Origin: Synergistaceae bacterium
GTDB taxonomy: Bacteria; Synergistota; Synergistia; Synergistales; Aminobacteriaceae
Direction: 5' to 3'
Length of the DNA: 22,166 bases
Assembly: GCA_009778055.1 (NCBI GenBank)
Contig: WRKN01000012.1
Location: 1-22,166, forward strand
In this document: positions 7,814-15,422 of the stretch, piece by piece
Numbering within the stretch: the stretch's first letter is position 1
How the letters are laid out: the number at the start of each line of letters is the position of its first letter
The notes under the pieces: model-generated
Told to the model about the DNA's origin: nothing
Databases searched by the model: none
The model's input: only the letters and a program-made list of their open reading frames with translations
Position numbers and translations under genes: made by a program

Positions 7814-8068
7814 ATGGAAAAAATGAGCTACAGGGAGAAATTCGTTCAGATGAACAAGGAGGCGAAAGCGACGTGGGCCGTAATGGCGGTTCTTATCGCC
7901 TTCTGGTGGATAACAGGTTTCGGCGTCTCCCGGTTTGACTGCGTCATCTTCAACATGCCGGGCTGGTTCGTGCTGAGCTGTCTGGGAGTGTGGGTTTTGT
8001 CCATCGTCCTGGTGACGGCGCTGACGACAAAGGTCTTCAAAAATTTCAATCTTGAAGACGACGAATGA
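7814..8068 (+). CDS. yhdT: YhdT family (DUF997) membrane protein
   Basis: An 84-residue protein with two membrane helices, at about residues 20-38 (TWAVMAVLIAFWWITGFGV) and 47-70 (MPGWFVLSCLGVWVLSIVLVTALTT), and a charged C-terminal tail. The small two-helix form directly before panF is the well-known yhdT-panF arrangement of E. coli and others; the PGWF...C segment between the helices is typical of DUF997. It probably assists or stabilises the pantothenate symporter, although its exact function is not established. The ATG at 7814 has a GAGGG SD 7 bases upstream; the open frame extends further 5' into the promoter but has no supported start there. panF begins 25 bases downstream. Confidence 0.85.
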   Translation: MEKMSYREKFVQMNKEAKATWAVMAVLIAFWWITGFGVSRFDCVIFNMPGWFVLSCLGVWVLSIVLVTALTTKVFKNFNLEDDE

Positions 8069-8093
8069 CGAAGCAGTGAAAGCAGTTAAATAG

Positions 8094-9674
8094 ATGCGGA
8101 CTTTTTTGGTGCTTTCGCCCGTGTTCATTTTCCTGGGCGCTATGCTGGCTATGGGATTCGTCATTCGGAAAAATTCGCAAAAAGACAGAGACGCCGATTT
8201 TTCCAAGGACTATTTCATCGGCGGCAGAAGCCTTGGCGGCTTTGTCTTCGCGATGACGCTGGTCGCCACCTATTCCTCGGTATCCAGTTTCGTAGGCGGC
8301 CCCGGTATGGCCTGGGAGAGGGGCTTTGGCTGGGTGCTTTTCGCCATGACCCAAGTGCTGGCGGTTTTCCCTGTCATGGGTATCATAGGCAAAAAGATGG
8401 CCGTGATAGGGCGAAAAATTGACGCCGTCACCGTCGTCGACGTCATCCGTGTCCGCTACCAGTCCAACCTTCTGGCTAACTTGGGAGCCGTTCTCATAGT
8501 AGTATTCTTCTGCGGGTCGATGACAGCTCAGTTTATGGGAGGAGCAAATCTGTTCGCCGCAACGGTTCAGGGCCTGCTCGGTCAAAACGGGCAGATCATC
8601 GGGAAAGCCTCGTTGTTCGGAGCTGAGGTGGATTACGACTACATCGCGGGCTTGTTCATATTCTCGCTGGTGGTGGTCGCTTTCACGTCCGCGGGAGGCT
8701 TCAAAGCGGTTGCCCTCACCGACACGTTATGCGCCGTCATAATGCTGCTGGGCATGTCCGTCATCGCCTACGCCATCCTGGCCCACGGCGGGGGAATGAG
8801 CGGCGTAATGTCCGTTATCGGCGAGCAGCCCCACATGCTGGAGCCGACGGCAGGAGGCTCGATCCCCGTGCAGCTTTTCATCTCCCAGTGGCTGTTGACA
8901 GGCGTATGTACCATGGGTTTGCCTCAGTCCCTGGTCCGTAACCTCAGCTATAAGACCTCCGGCGACCTTCACAGAGCCATGATTTACGGCTGCGTCGTGG
9001 CGGGGGCCATGATGTTCGGTATGCACCTTTTGGGCGTACTGTCCCGCGGCGTTATACACGAACTCCCCGGCGGCAGAACCAGCGACTTCGTCATGCCCTA
9101 CCTGATTATCAACTACCTGCCGCCTCTCCTGGCCGGAGTTGCGATCACCGCCCCCCTGGCCGCAGCTATATCCACCATTTCCTCCCTGCTGCTGGCGGCG
9201 TCCTCCTCCATAATAAAGGATGTGTACCAGCACTCTATCGAGCGAAAAGGGCGGAAGGCGGACCAGAAAAAACTCGGCAGGCTTTCCGCCGCCACCACCG
9301 CTCTCATCGGCCTGACCTGCATATTGATCGCCATAAAACCCCCCGCTGTCATAGTATGGGTTAACATGTTCGCCTTCGGCGGGCTTCAAACTTCCTTCTT
9401 CTGGGTCTTCCTTCTGGGCTTTTTCTGGAAAAAAGCCAACTTCACCGGCGCTTTTATGGCTATGACGGGCGGCGTGTTCGGCTATTGCTATTTTATGGCG
9501 GCAAGAATCCCCCTGTTTGGCTTCCACCAGATTGTCGTGGGCATAGGGGTTGGATTGGTTCTTTTCGTAATCGGAAGTCTGCTTGGCAAGCCAACTGACG
9601 AGAAGGTGCTCAAGCTCTTTTTCCCGGAGCAATACCCCGAAGGCACAAAGATCGAAATTCCCGATAAAATTTAG
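8094..9674 (+). CDS. panF: Sodium/pantothenate symporter
   Basis: A 526-residue sodium:solute symporter (SSS family) in the inner membrane, with about 13 membrane helices. The segments DYFIGGRSLGGFVFAMTLVATYSSVSSFVGGPGMAWERGFGWVLFAM and QFMGGANLFAA match the PanF signature regions better than other SSS members such as PutP. It imports pantothenate using the Na+ gradient; pantothenate is the precursor of CoA and of the 4'-phosphopantetheine arm of acyl carrier protein, so it indirectly feeds the fatty-acid operon further right. The upstream yhdT supports this specificity. The ATG at 8094 has only a weak SD, so translation may depend partly on yhdT. Transcription ends at the hairpin at 9691-9716. 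Confidence 0.92.
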   Translation: MRTFLVLSPVFIFLGAMLAMGFVIRKNSQKDRDADFSKDYFIGGRSLGGFVFAMTLVATYSSVSSFVGGPGMAWERGFGWVLFAMTQVLAVFPVMGIIGKKMAVIGRKIDAVTVVDVIRVRYQSNLLANLGAVLIVVFFCGSMTAQFMGGANLFAATVQGLLGQNGQIIGKASLFGAEVDYDYIAGLFIFSLVVVAFTSAGGFKAVALTDTLCAVIMLLGMSVIAYAILAHGGGMSGVMSVIGEQPHMLEPTAGGSIPVQLFISQWLLTGVCTMGLPQSLVRNLSYKTSGDLHRAMIYGCVVAGAMMFGMHLLGVLSRGVIHELPGGRTSDFVMPYLIINYLPPLLAGVAITAPLAAAISTISSLLLAASSSIIKDVYQHSIERKGRKADQKKLGRLSAATTALIGLTCILIAIKPPAVIVWVNMFAFGGLQTSFFWVFLLGFFWKKANFTGAFMAMTGGVFGYCYFMAARIPLFGFHQIVVGIGVGLVLFVIGSLLGKPTDEKVLKLFFPEQYPEGTKIEIPDKI

Positions 9675-9690
9675 TTCATTATCGAAAGAA

Positions 9691-9716
9691 AAAACCCCGC
9701 TCATTTGCGGGGTTTT
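9691..9716. terminator. Shared bidirectional terminator of panF and tRNA-Arg
   Basis: AAAACCCCGC and GCGGGGTTTT pair around a six-base loop. The plus strand gives a TTTT end for panF; the minus strand gives six Ts for the tRNA-Arg/kdgK side. Its position between two converging units makes it an efficient two-way terminator. Confidence 0.9.
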
Positions 9717-9727
9717 CGTGCTTGTTT

Positions 9728-9803
9728 TGGCGCGCTTGGGGCGATTCGAACGCCCGACCTACGGCTCCGGAGGCCGTCACTCTATCCACTGAGCTACAAG
9801 CGC
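9728..9803 (-). tRNA. tRNA-Arg (anticodon CCG)
   Basis: A 76-base cloverleaf reads clearly on the minus strand. The acceptor stem is GCGCTTG/CAAGCGC with discriminator G and an encoded CCA. The D arm is GCTC/GAGT with an 8-base loop, and the anticodon stem ACGGC/GCCGT holds the loop CTCCGGA. A 5-base variable region follows, then the T arm GGGCG-TTCGAAT-CGCCC. Anticodon CCG reads the arginine codon CGG. It lies 35 bases downstream of kdgK on the same strand and may be processed from that transcript or have its own promoter: TATTAT lies about 25 bases upstream of the 5' end. The extra GC pairs flanking the acceptor stem (GC before, GC after) extend the precursor helix. Confidence 0.97.
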
Positions 9804-9838
9804 GCTTTTGTTTTTAAGTCAGTTGTAATAATACCACA

Positions 9839-10870
9839 TCAGCGCTGAACCCGTCCGGAAGCGTCCCCGCCCGTCAGGTTCAATACGTCCTCCAGTGTCA
9901 CGCGGTTGTAGTCCCCGTAGATAGTGTGCTTCAGCGCTGACGCCGCCGCCGCGAACTCCGCCGCCGCCTGCAGGTCGCCTTTTAGGTTGTTCATCCCCCA
10001 GATCAGCCCTGAGCCGAAGGAATCTCCGCCTCCAATCCGGTCCACTATGTCGCGTATCTCATATTTTTTGCTGACGTGGAAGGCGTCTTTTGACGCCAGC
10101 ACTATCGACCAGTTGTTCCAGTCCGCGCTCATCGACTCTCTGAGGCTCACCGCCAGATACTTGACGTTGGGGTACGCCGACATGACCTTCTTCGCGAGTC
10201 CTTCGTACTTCGATACGTCGAGCTTCCCGGATGTTACGTCCACGTCCAGCTCGACGCCCAGGCACTTCTGGCAGTCCTCTTCGTTGGCGATCATAACGTC
10301 GATGTACCGCGCCATCTCGCTCATGACCTCCTGAGGCGTTTTGCCCCACTTCCACAGTTTTTTGCGGTAGTTCAGGTCGCAGGAAACCGTCAGCCCCTTC
10401 TCTTTCGCTTTTTTCACAGCTTCGAGGACGACTTCGGCCGTGCCTTTCGCGATTGCCGGGGCGATGCCCGTCGTGTGAAACCACTTTGCCCCTTCCAGGA
10501 TGGCGTCCCAGTCGAAGTCGCCGGGTTTGACCTCGGAGATGGAGGAGTGGGCGCGGTCGTAGACAACCTTGGAGGGGCGCATAGACGCGCCGGTCTCCGC
10601 AAAGTATATGCCCAGACGGTCACCCGAGCGCCTGACGCGCTTTGTGCAGACGTTAAAACCCCTCAATTCCCGTATCAGCGCGTCGCCAATGGGATTTTGA
10701 GGGACTGCGGAGACGAATGACACATCCTCGCCGTAGTTTGCCAGGGAAACGGACACATTGGCCTCAGCCCCTCCAAACGTCGCAACAAGGCGGGGCGTCT
10801 GAAACAGCGTCTCGGAACCCGGAGGCGTCAGCCTCAGCATCACTTCGCCAAACGTTACGTACTTCGCCAT
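9839..10870 (-). CDS. kdgK: 2-dehydro-3-deoxygluconokinase (KDG kinase), PfkB family
   Basis: A 343-residue ribokinase-fold sugar kinase, predicted to phosphorylate 2-keto-3-deoxygluconate to KDPG in pectin/uronate or Entner-Doudoroff-type catabolism. The N-terminal YVTFGEVMLRLTPPG and GGAEANVSVSLANYG blocks and the C-terminal DIVDRIGGGDSFGSGLIWG, with catalytic base D283, are the PfkB signatures. The GGGD version, in place of GAGD, is the form common in KDG kinases. The LNYRKKLWKWG segment also fits KdgK. The ATG has a near-perfect AGGAGG SD (10880-10885). No KDPG aldolase or uronate gene is adjacent, so the pathway assignment rests on sequence alone. A DUF554 gene lies 72 bases upstream on the same strand, with tRNA-Arg downstream. 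Another 2-keto sugar kinase specificity is the main alternative. Confidence 0.85.
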   Translation of the reverse strand: MAKYVTFGEVMLRLTPPGSETLFQTPRLVATFGGAEANVSVSLANYGEDVSFVSAVPQNPIGDALIRELRGFNVCTKRVRRSGDRLGIYFAETGASMRPSKVVYDRAHSSISEVKPGDFDWDAILEGAKWFHTTGIAPAIAKGTAEVVLEAVKKAKEKGLTVSCDLNYRKKLWKWGKTPQEVMSEMARYIDVMIANEEDCQKCLGVELDVDVTSGKLDVSKYEGLAKKVMSAYPNVKYLAVSLRESMSADWNNWSIVLASKDAFHVSKKYEIRDIVDRIGGGDSFGSGLIWGMNNLKGDLQAAAEFAAAASALKHTIYGDYNRVTLEDVLNLTGGDASGRVQR

Positions 10871-10942
10871 GATTACAGTCCTCCTATGAAAAGTAATTTT
10901 TCGCGCGCTTTTTCATGCGCCTATTATCACTCAAAAATTGTT

Positions 10943-11650
10943 TTATTTACATACCAGGGAGAACAGCAGGGCGAAGGCGATTCCCGGCAGCAGGTTGCTG
11001 GTTTTGACGTCGGCGATCTCCAGCATGTTCAGGCTAATTCCCATTATGACGAGCCCGCCGAGCCCCGACAGGTTGTCCATCATGGGAGGCGTGATGAACG
11101 CGTTCAGCCATTGCGCGGCGAAAGTCAGCGCTCCCTGGTAGATAAGAACCGGCAGCGCCGAAAAAAGGGCGCCTACGCCCATGGAGGCCGCGAAAAGAAC
11201 CGATGACGCCCCGTCCAGGCTGCCTTTGACCAGCAAAGTGGACAGGGAGCCGTTCACTCCGTTTTCTATCGCGCCTATGACGGACATGGACCCCACACAG
11301 TAGAGGATACTGGTCGTCACGAACCCCCGGGTGAAATTTCCGGACTTCTTCCCTCCGCCGAACCGGCGCTTCAGGCTGTCGCCAAACCGCGTAAACATCC
11401 CGTCAATGTCCAGCAAGACCCCCGTTACGGCCCCTGTCAGCAAAGCGAACATGACGACAAGCATACTTTGTGTCTTACCCGCCATGGTGACGCCGAGGTA
11501 AAAACAGAAAAGCCCCAGGCACTGAAAGACGAGTTTGTAGGCTTTTTCGGGAATGAAGCGTCCGGCCAGAAGACCGGCGGAGCCGCCCGCCACGATGGCC
11601 GCCGCGTTGAAAATAGTCCCTCCCGCTGGGATTTCAGATAAAAATTCCAC
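10943..11650 (-). CDS. DUF554 family integral membrane protein
   Basis: A 235-residue protein with about seven hydrophobic helices. It belongs to the DUF554 (YqgA/YdfK-like) family, recognised by the GGTIFNAAAIVAGGSAGLLAG start, the CVGSMSVIGAIENGVNG loop and the GLGGLVIMGISLNMLEI segment near the C-terminus. The function of the family is unknown; it is probably a transporter of the cytoplasmic membrane. The start is GTG, with a strong GGAGGGGG SD 7-8 bases upstream. It leads a minus-strand unit with kdgK and is divergent from popT, with a short shared promoter region that contains a 10-bp palindrome. Confidence 0.85.
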   Translation of the reverse strand: MEFLSEIPAGGTIFNAAAIVAGGSAGLLAGRFIPEKAYKLVFQCLGLFCFYLGVTMAGKTQSMLVVMFALLTGAVTGVLLDIDGMFTRFGDSLKRRFGGGKKSGNFTRGFVTTSILYCVGSMSVIGAIENGVNGSLSTLLVKGSLDGASSVLFAASMGVGALFSALPVLIYQGALTFAAQWLNAFITPPMMDNLSGLGGLVIMGISLNMLEIADVKTSNLLPGIAFALLFSLVCK

Positions 11651-11683
11651 AAAACTTCCCCCTCCAGTGAAATACAGTTCAAT

Positions 11684-11693
11684 ATGATATCAT
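11684..11693. promoter_or_regulatory. Palindrome in DUF554/popT divergent region
   Basis: ATGATATCAT is a perfect 10-bp palindrome in the A/T-rich gap between two divergent membrane-protein genes. It could be an operator or part of the promoters, but no clear -35/-10 pair could be fixed on either strand. Confidence 0.3.
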
Positions 11694-11717
11694 CTATGCA
11701 AAAAGGTGGGAACAAGT

Positions 11718-12605
11718 TTGTTCAAGGATATCAGGAATTTTTTTAACGGTATGGCGTTCGGCGTAACGGAAATCGTGCCCGGCGTAAGCGGAGGGACTAT
11801 CGCCCTCGTGTTGGGATTTTATTACGAGCTTATCGAGATTGTAAATCATTTCGCTGAAAATCACCGAAAATACCTGAGATATTTATTTCCTTTTTTACTT
11901 GGCAACGCCGTCGGAGTAATCGTATTCAGCTCGATTATGAACTATCTCCTGACGAGTCATTCGTTCCCGACTATGTCGTTTTTTATGGGTTTGATAGCCG
12001 GCGTCATTCCGATGGTTTACGTCAAGGCAAAGGAACCCGGCCGCGGGTTCAGGCCCGGTGAAATTGCGCTGGCCGCGCTTCCTGTTTTAATGCTGGTGAT
12101 AATATCCGAGTTAAAAAGCCCGGTCATTACAGCCCCCGCGGAAATTATAAATAACATGGGCGTCCCCTTTATGCTTTTTATTTTTCTGGCCGGGATAATG
12201 GCGGCCATGGCTTTGGTTCTTCCCGGCTTCAGCGGTTCGTTTGTTTTATTGCTGCTGGGCATTTACCACCTGGCCATCTATTCCATTTCATCTATCAGGC
12301 ATTTATTGGCCGATATTACAAACGTCCCGCTCATGCTGGACATTGGCAAAGTATTGGGGCCGCTCGGCATAGGCATAATAATCGGGGTTCTTTTAATGGC
12401 CAGGGTGATTGAAAAGTCTTTGAAAAATTATTACAGGGGCACATATTTGGTTATTTTAGGGCTCCTCATCGGCTCCGTCTACGCCTTGTGCAAAGCCCCC
12501 ATAGTTTTTCAAAGCGGGACGTCGGCGGCTATTCTCGTTGCAGGTTTGGCAACATTTTTGTCGGGAGGCGCAATATCATTCGCCCTGGGGAAGAAACAAA
12601 TTTAG
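11718..12605 (+). CDS. popT: DUF368 polyprenyl-phosphate transporter (PopT-like)
   Basis: A protein of about 295 residues with eight or more membrane helices, of the DUF368 family. The first block, FFNGMAFGVTEIVPGVSGGTIALVLGFY, and a second glycine-rich re-entrant-like block, MALVLPGFSGSFVLLLLGIYH, are the internally repeated signature of the family. DUF368 (PopT) proteins are reported to return undecaprenyl phosphate across the cytoplasmic membrane for reuse in peptidoglycan and glycan synthesis. I prefer the TTG at 11718 because AAGGTGGG lies 7 bases upstream; the GTG at 11706 is part of that SD. Base composition is A/T-richer than the neighbours, as in many membrane-protein genes, with no other sign of transfer. 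It is divergent from the DUF554 gene. Confidence 0.88.
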   Translation: MFKDIRNFFNGMAFGVTEIVPGVSGGTIALVLGFYYELIEIVNHFAENHRKYLRYLFPFLLGNAVGVIVFSSIMNYLLTSHSFPTMSFFMGLIAGVIPMVYVKAKEPGRGFRPGEIALAALPVLMLVIISELKSPVITAPAEIINNMGVPFMLFIFLAGIMAAMALVLPGFSGSFVLLLLGIYHLAIYSISSIRHLLADITNVPLMLDIGKVLGPLGIGIIIGVLLMARVIEKSLKNYYRGTYLVILGLLIGSVYALCKAPIVFQSGTSAAILVAGLATFLSGGAISFALGKKQI

Positions 12606-12647
12606 GTAAAATTTATGTGGGGTTTATTCAGCATAACGCGGCGCGCG

Positions 12648-12653
12648 TATAAT
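12648..12653 (+). promoter_or_regulatory. Possible -10 box for the M48 peptidase gene
   Basis: A consensus TATAAT lies 26 bases before the ATG, in the 73-base gap after popT. The -35 region (TTTATT/TATTCA) is poor. Confidence 0.4.
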
Positions 12654-12678
12654 TAGTGTAACAGGAGGTGTGGCTGAC

Positions 12679-13326
12679 ATGAGAAAAAATGTTATTGCGG
12701 CGTCATTGGTCATGTGCGCGGTTTTGTTCGTCACGGTATTTGCCGCCCCGTCCGCCGCGGCGATTGGAAGGAAAGTCGTGGATGACGCGTGGAAGCGCAT
12801 AGCGGCCGCGGCCGGCATGGAGCCTGACCCCATCGTGTATGAGTCCGAAAAAGCGCCGAACGCGTGGGTAAAATTTCAGTCGTCGAACAAATTCTCCGTA
12901 CACGTTACCCAAGGGCTTATGCAGTTGCTGGACAGCCCCGACGAGATAGCCGGAATTCTGGGGCATGAGATGGGGCATATCAAGCTGGGGCACTACAACA
13001 AAGGAGTCACGCGCAACGTAGGGTGGAGCGTTTTGGGCGCGGTTTTGGGGAAAGCCGGCGGCGCGGCTGAAATAGCGGGGGCCGTGGGTATGAGTCTGGC
13101 GGAAAGCGGCTTCAGCAGGGAACAGGAGGTCGAAGCCGACGACTACGGGGCGAACTTGGCCATAAAGGCCGGGTACAGCCCGTGGGGGCTTTACAACGCA
13201 ATGAAAAAATTCAGAGACAACGGCTTCAAAACCGAGCCCAGCGGGTTTAATTCGCATCCTCCCACCGACCGGCGCCTGCAGCGGCTGGAGGAGCGGGCAA
13301 AAAGAGCCGGGGGCGCGAATAAATAA
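12679..13326 (+). CDS. M48-family metallopeptidase with signal peptide
   Basis: A 215-residue zinc peptidase. Residues 1-28 form a signal peptide with a positively charged start, a hydrophobic core (VIAASLVMCAVLFVTVFA) and cleavage probably after PSAAA. The zinc site is H96-E-M-G-H100 with third ligand E152 in EVEADDYG, as in M48 proteins of the YggG/BepA/LoiP type. The C-terminal SHPPTDRRLQRLEE is also characteristic of the family. It should act outside the cytoplasmic membrane in envelope protein quality control; that role is inferred from the family. The ATG at 12679 is 10 bases after AGGAGG; an upstream GTG is too close to that SD. The aminotransferase gene follows after 39 bases, so the two may be co-transcribed, though no functional link is apparent. 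Confidence 0.9.
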   Translation: MRKNVIAASLVMCAVLFVTVFAAPSAAAIGRKVVDDAWKRIAAAAGMEPDPIVYESEKAPNAWVKFQSSNKFSVHVTQGLMQLLDSPDEIAGILGHEMGHIKLGHYNKGVTRNVGWSVLGAVLGKAGGAAEIAGAVGMSLAESGFSREQEVEADDYGANLAIKAGYSPWGLYNAMKKFRDNGFKTEPSGFNSHPPTDRRLQRLEERAKRAGGANK

Positions 13327-13365
13327 CCCGAACCACATTATTGATATCTTAGGAGGATTTAATAC

Positions 13366-14580
13366 ATGAGCAGTTGGACAGCCAGTTTCAGCGACATTGC
13401 GCAAAAGGCGAAGCCGTCGCCGGTACGCGAGCTTCTCAAACTCGTAAACCGGCCCGGGATGATCTCCTTCGGCGGGGGTATGCCCGCTCCGGAGGTTTTT
13501 CCGATAGATCAGTTTTTCGAGGGGGCCGAGCAGCTCAAGACCAACGGGAAGCTCCTGCTGCAGTACGGCACAACGGAGGGATACTCCCCCCTGCGAGAAT
13601 TTTTGTGCAAATGGACGGCCCCGCGGATGGGGCGCGAGCTGACGCTGGACGAGATAATTCTGACCACCGGTTCCCAGCAGGTGCTGGACTTGTTCGGCTG
13701 GGCCGTCATCGACCCGGGCGACGTGGTGATAACGGAGGACCCGTCTTATATGGCGGCGCTCAACGCGTTCTCCAACCACGGCGCCGATTTCGCGTCGGTC
13801 CGCATGGACGGTGACGGCATGATAGTTTCCGACATTCCGCCCCTCATAGAAAAATTGAGGAAAGAAGGCAAAAAAGTAAAATTCATCTACACCATCGTGA
13901 ACTTCCAGAACCCCGGCGGGGCGACGATGTCCGTGGAGCGCCGCAAGGAACTGGTTTCAATCGCCGAAAAGTACGAAGTGAAAATTTACGAGGACGACCC
14001 TTACGGTTACATCAGGTTTGACGGCGAGCACCTGCCCTCGATTTTCTCGTTCGACAAGGCGGGCAACACGGTCTACGCCGGGTCGTTCTCGAAAATACTC
14101 TCCCCGGGGGTGCGCATCGGGTGGGTCAGCGGCCCCAAGGACATCGTGCGCCAGCTCGCCGTTTTCAAGCAGTCGCTGGACCTGTGTTCCAGCACCGTCA
14201 CGCAGGTGCTGACGTATGAGTACTGCCGCAAGGGCTATCTCGATTCCCACCTTCCCAATATAATCGCTAACTATCGCGTCAAGCGCGACGCGATGGAAAA
14301 GAGCTTTGAAAGGCATCTGTCGCCCCTTGGCGTCACGTGGGTGAAGCCGCAGGGAGGCTTCTTCTACTGGCTGAACGTCGGAGGCGTCAACAGCGACGAG
14401 CTGGCCGTACGGGCGCTGGACAAGAACGTGGCGATACTCCCCGGCGCTCCGTTCTGCATCGACCCCGAGGCCGGCATACACTCGGCCAGGGTCAACTATA
14501 CGTTCAGCCAGCCCGACGTCATAGAGGAAGGCGTGAGCCGCCTGGCCCAGGCCATTCAGGAAATGAAAACCCCCGCGTAA
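13366..14580 (+). CDS. PLP-dependent aminotransferase (class I/II, 2-aminoadipate/MocR-like type)
   Basis: A 404-residue fold-type I PLP enzyme. Schiff-base Lys243 lies in YAGSFSKILSPGVRIGW. The cofactor-contacting segments LTTGSQQVLDLFG, IVNFQNPGGATMS and YEDDPYGYIRF are all present. The sequence most resembles the LysN/2-aminoadipate and aromatic aminotransferase group, which is also the catalytic half of MocR regulators, but this protein lacks an N-terminal DNA-binding domain. The amino-donor specificity cannot be read from sequence. AGGAGG lies 9 bases before the ATG. A strong terminator begins within 10 bases of the stop. It is cytoplasmic, probably in amino-acid metabolism. Confidence 0.9.
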   Translation: MSSWTASFSDIAQKAKPSPVRELLKLVNRPGMISFGGGMPAPEVFPIDQFFEGAEQLKTNGKLLLQYGTTEGYSPLREFLCKWTAPRMGRELTLDEIILTTGSQQVLDLFGWAVIDPGDVVITEDPSYMAALNAFSNHGADFASVRMDGDGMIVSDIPPLIEKLRKEGKKVKFIYTIVNFQNPGGATMSVERRKELVSIAEKYEVKIYEDDPYGYIRFDGEHLPSIFSFDKAGNTVYAGSFSKILSPGVRIGWVSGPKDIVRQLAVFKQSLDLCSSTVTQVLTYEYCRKGYLDSHLPNIIANYRVKRDAMEKSFERHLSPLGVTWVKPQGGFFYWLNVGGVNSDELAVRALDKNVAILPGAPFCIDPEAGIHSARVNYTFSQPDVIEEGVSRLAQAIQEMKTPA

Positions 14581-14627
14581 TAAAAAAGCCGCCCCGTCCG
14601 TTTCAGGCGAACGGGGCGTTTTTTAAT
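14581..14627 (+). repeat. Direct repeat, left copy (terminator element)
   Basis: The first 38 bases (14581-14618) are identical to 15896-15933. The T-tract that follows also matches, apart from a two-base GC missing in this copy. It abuts the aminotransferase stop codon and is the left border of the two-gene cassette. Confidence 0.95.
14590..14624 (+). terminator. Terminator of aminotransferase gene
   Basis: CGCCCCGT and ACGGGGCG pair at 14590-14597 and 14611-14618, followed by six Ts. This is a classical rho-independent terminator 9 bases past the stop codon. Confidence 0.92.
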
Positions 14628-14705
14628 CATAAATAAGCATCCTCGTAAAACGTTTTTCAGGCTATACTATTCCCGGCCGATATTTTACATAAAGGAGGGA
14701 AACAT

Positions 14706-15413
14706 ATGGTTGCGTCCGATATTCGTATTCTGGAATTGATAGTGTCCAAGCAATTGGAGGTATGGCCGTTTGTTTATTCAAATGTTCAGCCATCGTCTTT
14801 GGATCTCACGCTGGATGAAAAAATAAAAATCCCCAAAGCGGGAATTAAGATCAACCCTTCTCAAGGGGTGACTGAAACACAGTATGATATTTGTTCTATT
14901 TCAGACGGCGAGTATGAATTGCTTCCTAATGAAATGATTTTAGCCCAGGTACATGAGAAATTGAAAATCCCTGAGAATTATTGCTGTTCCGTTATGAATC
15001 GCTCAAGCATTTCCAGATTAGGTCTGGATGTGGCGATGGCCGGCTATATTAATCCCGGATACGCCGGGCAGCTGCCTATAATCATTCGTAATAACGGCTC
15101 TTTTTCCGTAAAGCTATTGCCGGGGTTGAGAATTTGTCAGCTTGTGCTGCACAAAGTGGAGCCGACACCGCTTCGGGATTATTCACAACGCAAAGATGTC
15201 AAGTACATGGGGGAGAGCGATTCGTTGATATCCAAGTTACACCTTGATGAAGAATTGCGCATTTGCGTTAAAAAAGCAGGCGGGAAAGACGCGTCATCTT
15301 CAGATTTTATTCAGGAGCTTGTTTCGTACTGGAAAGCTTTGGCTGCCGGCGACTATGAAGAATTTAACGCCAAGCTCGATGACAGCATCAAAAAAGATTT
15401 GGGTTTATTATAA
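14706..15413 (+). CDS. dCTP deaminase/dUTPase-fold protein lacking the catalytic Glu
   Basis: A 235-residue protein whose residues 1-190 align by eye with dCTP deaminase (Dcd). SSLDLTLDE near residue 30 fits the start of the fold. NRSSISRLGL (about 98-107) is the nucleotide-binding box, INPGYAGQL matches the IDPGxxG block, and LLPGLRICQL and YSQRKDVKY match the C-terminal blocks. The catalytic Glu of E. coli Dcd (E138, in the VLEFYN strand) is Ile here (PIIIRN), and the Arg of HRIDPG is Tyr. It therefore looks able to bind a nucleotide but not to deaminate or hydrolyse it. An extra C-terminal tail of about 45 residues (SSSDFIQELVSYWKAL...) is not part of Dcd. An AAAGGAGG SD sits 7 bases before the ATG. 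The next gene starts 9 bases after its stop. A divergent but active enzyme cannot be excluded. Confidence 0.75.
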   Translation: MVASDIRILELIVSKQLEVWPFVYSNVQPSSLDLTLDEKIKIPKAGIKINPSQGVTETQYDICSISDGEYELLPNEMILAQVHEKLKIPENYCCSVMNRSSISRLGLDVAMAGYINPGYAGQLPIIIRNNGSFSVKLLPGLRICQLVLHKVEPTPLRDYSQRKDVKYMGESDSLISKLHLDEELRICVKKAGGKDASSSDFIQELVSYWKALAAGDYEEFNAKLDDSIKKDLGLL

Positions 15414-15422
15414 TTTTTGGTC

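Noticed and set aside
8727..9704. A 325-codon open frame antisense to panF
   Set aside because: Its composition is rich in Gly, His and Gln, typical of reverse-strand translation of a membrane-protein gene; panF is certain.
9728..9803. tRNA-Arg as an integration site for a mobile element
   Set aside because: There is no integrase and no repeated tRNA 3' end nearby; the flanks are ordinary genes.
11437..11715. A minus-strand frame across the DUF554 start and the popT promoter region
   Set aside because: It overlaps the DUF554 gene in another frame and its upstream part is intergenic; DUF554 has the strong SD.
13341..13348. TTGATATC before the aminotransferase SD, shared with the putative FapR operator
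   Set aside because: Only eight bases are shared and the right half of the box is absent; chance is sufficient.
12703..13779. A 358-codon open frame antisense to the M48 and aminotransferase genes
   Set aside because: It spans two well-supported genes and their gap in the opposite direction, and shows no domain features.
14640..14668. Apparent similarity between the cassette promoter region and the fapR promoter, suggesting a longer duplication
   Set aside because: Only the TATACT box and a few scattered bases agree, and the distances from the two terminators differ, so the duplication is not supported past the T-tract.
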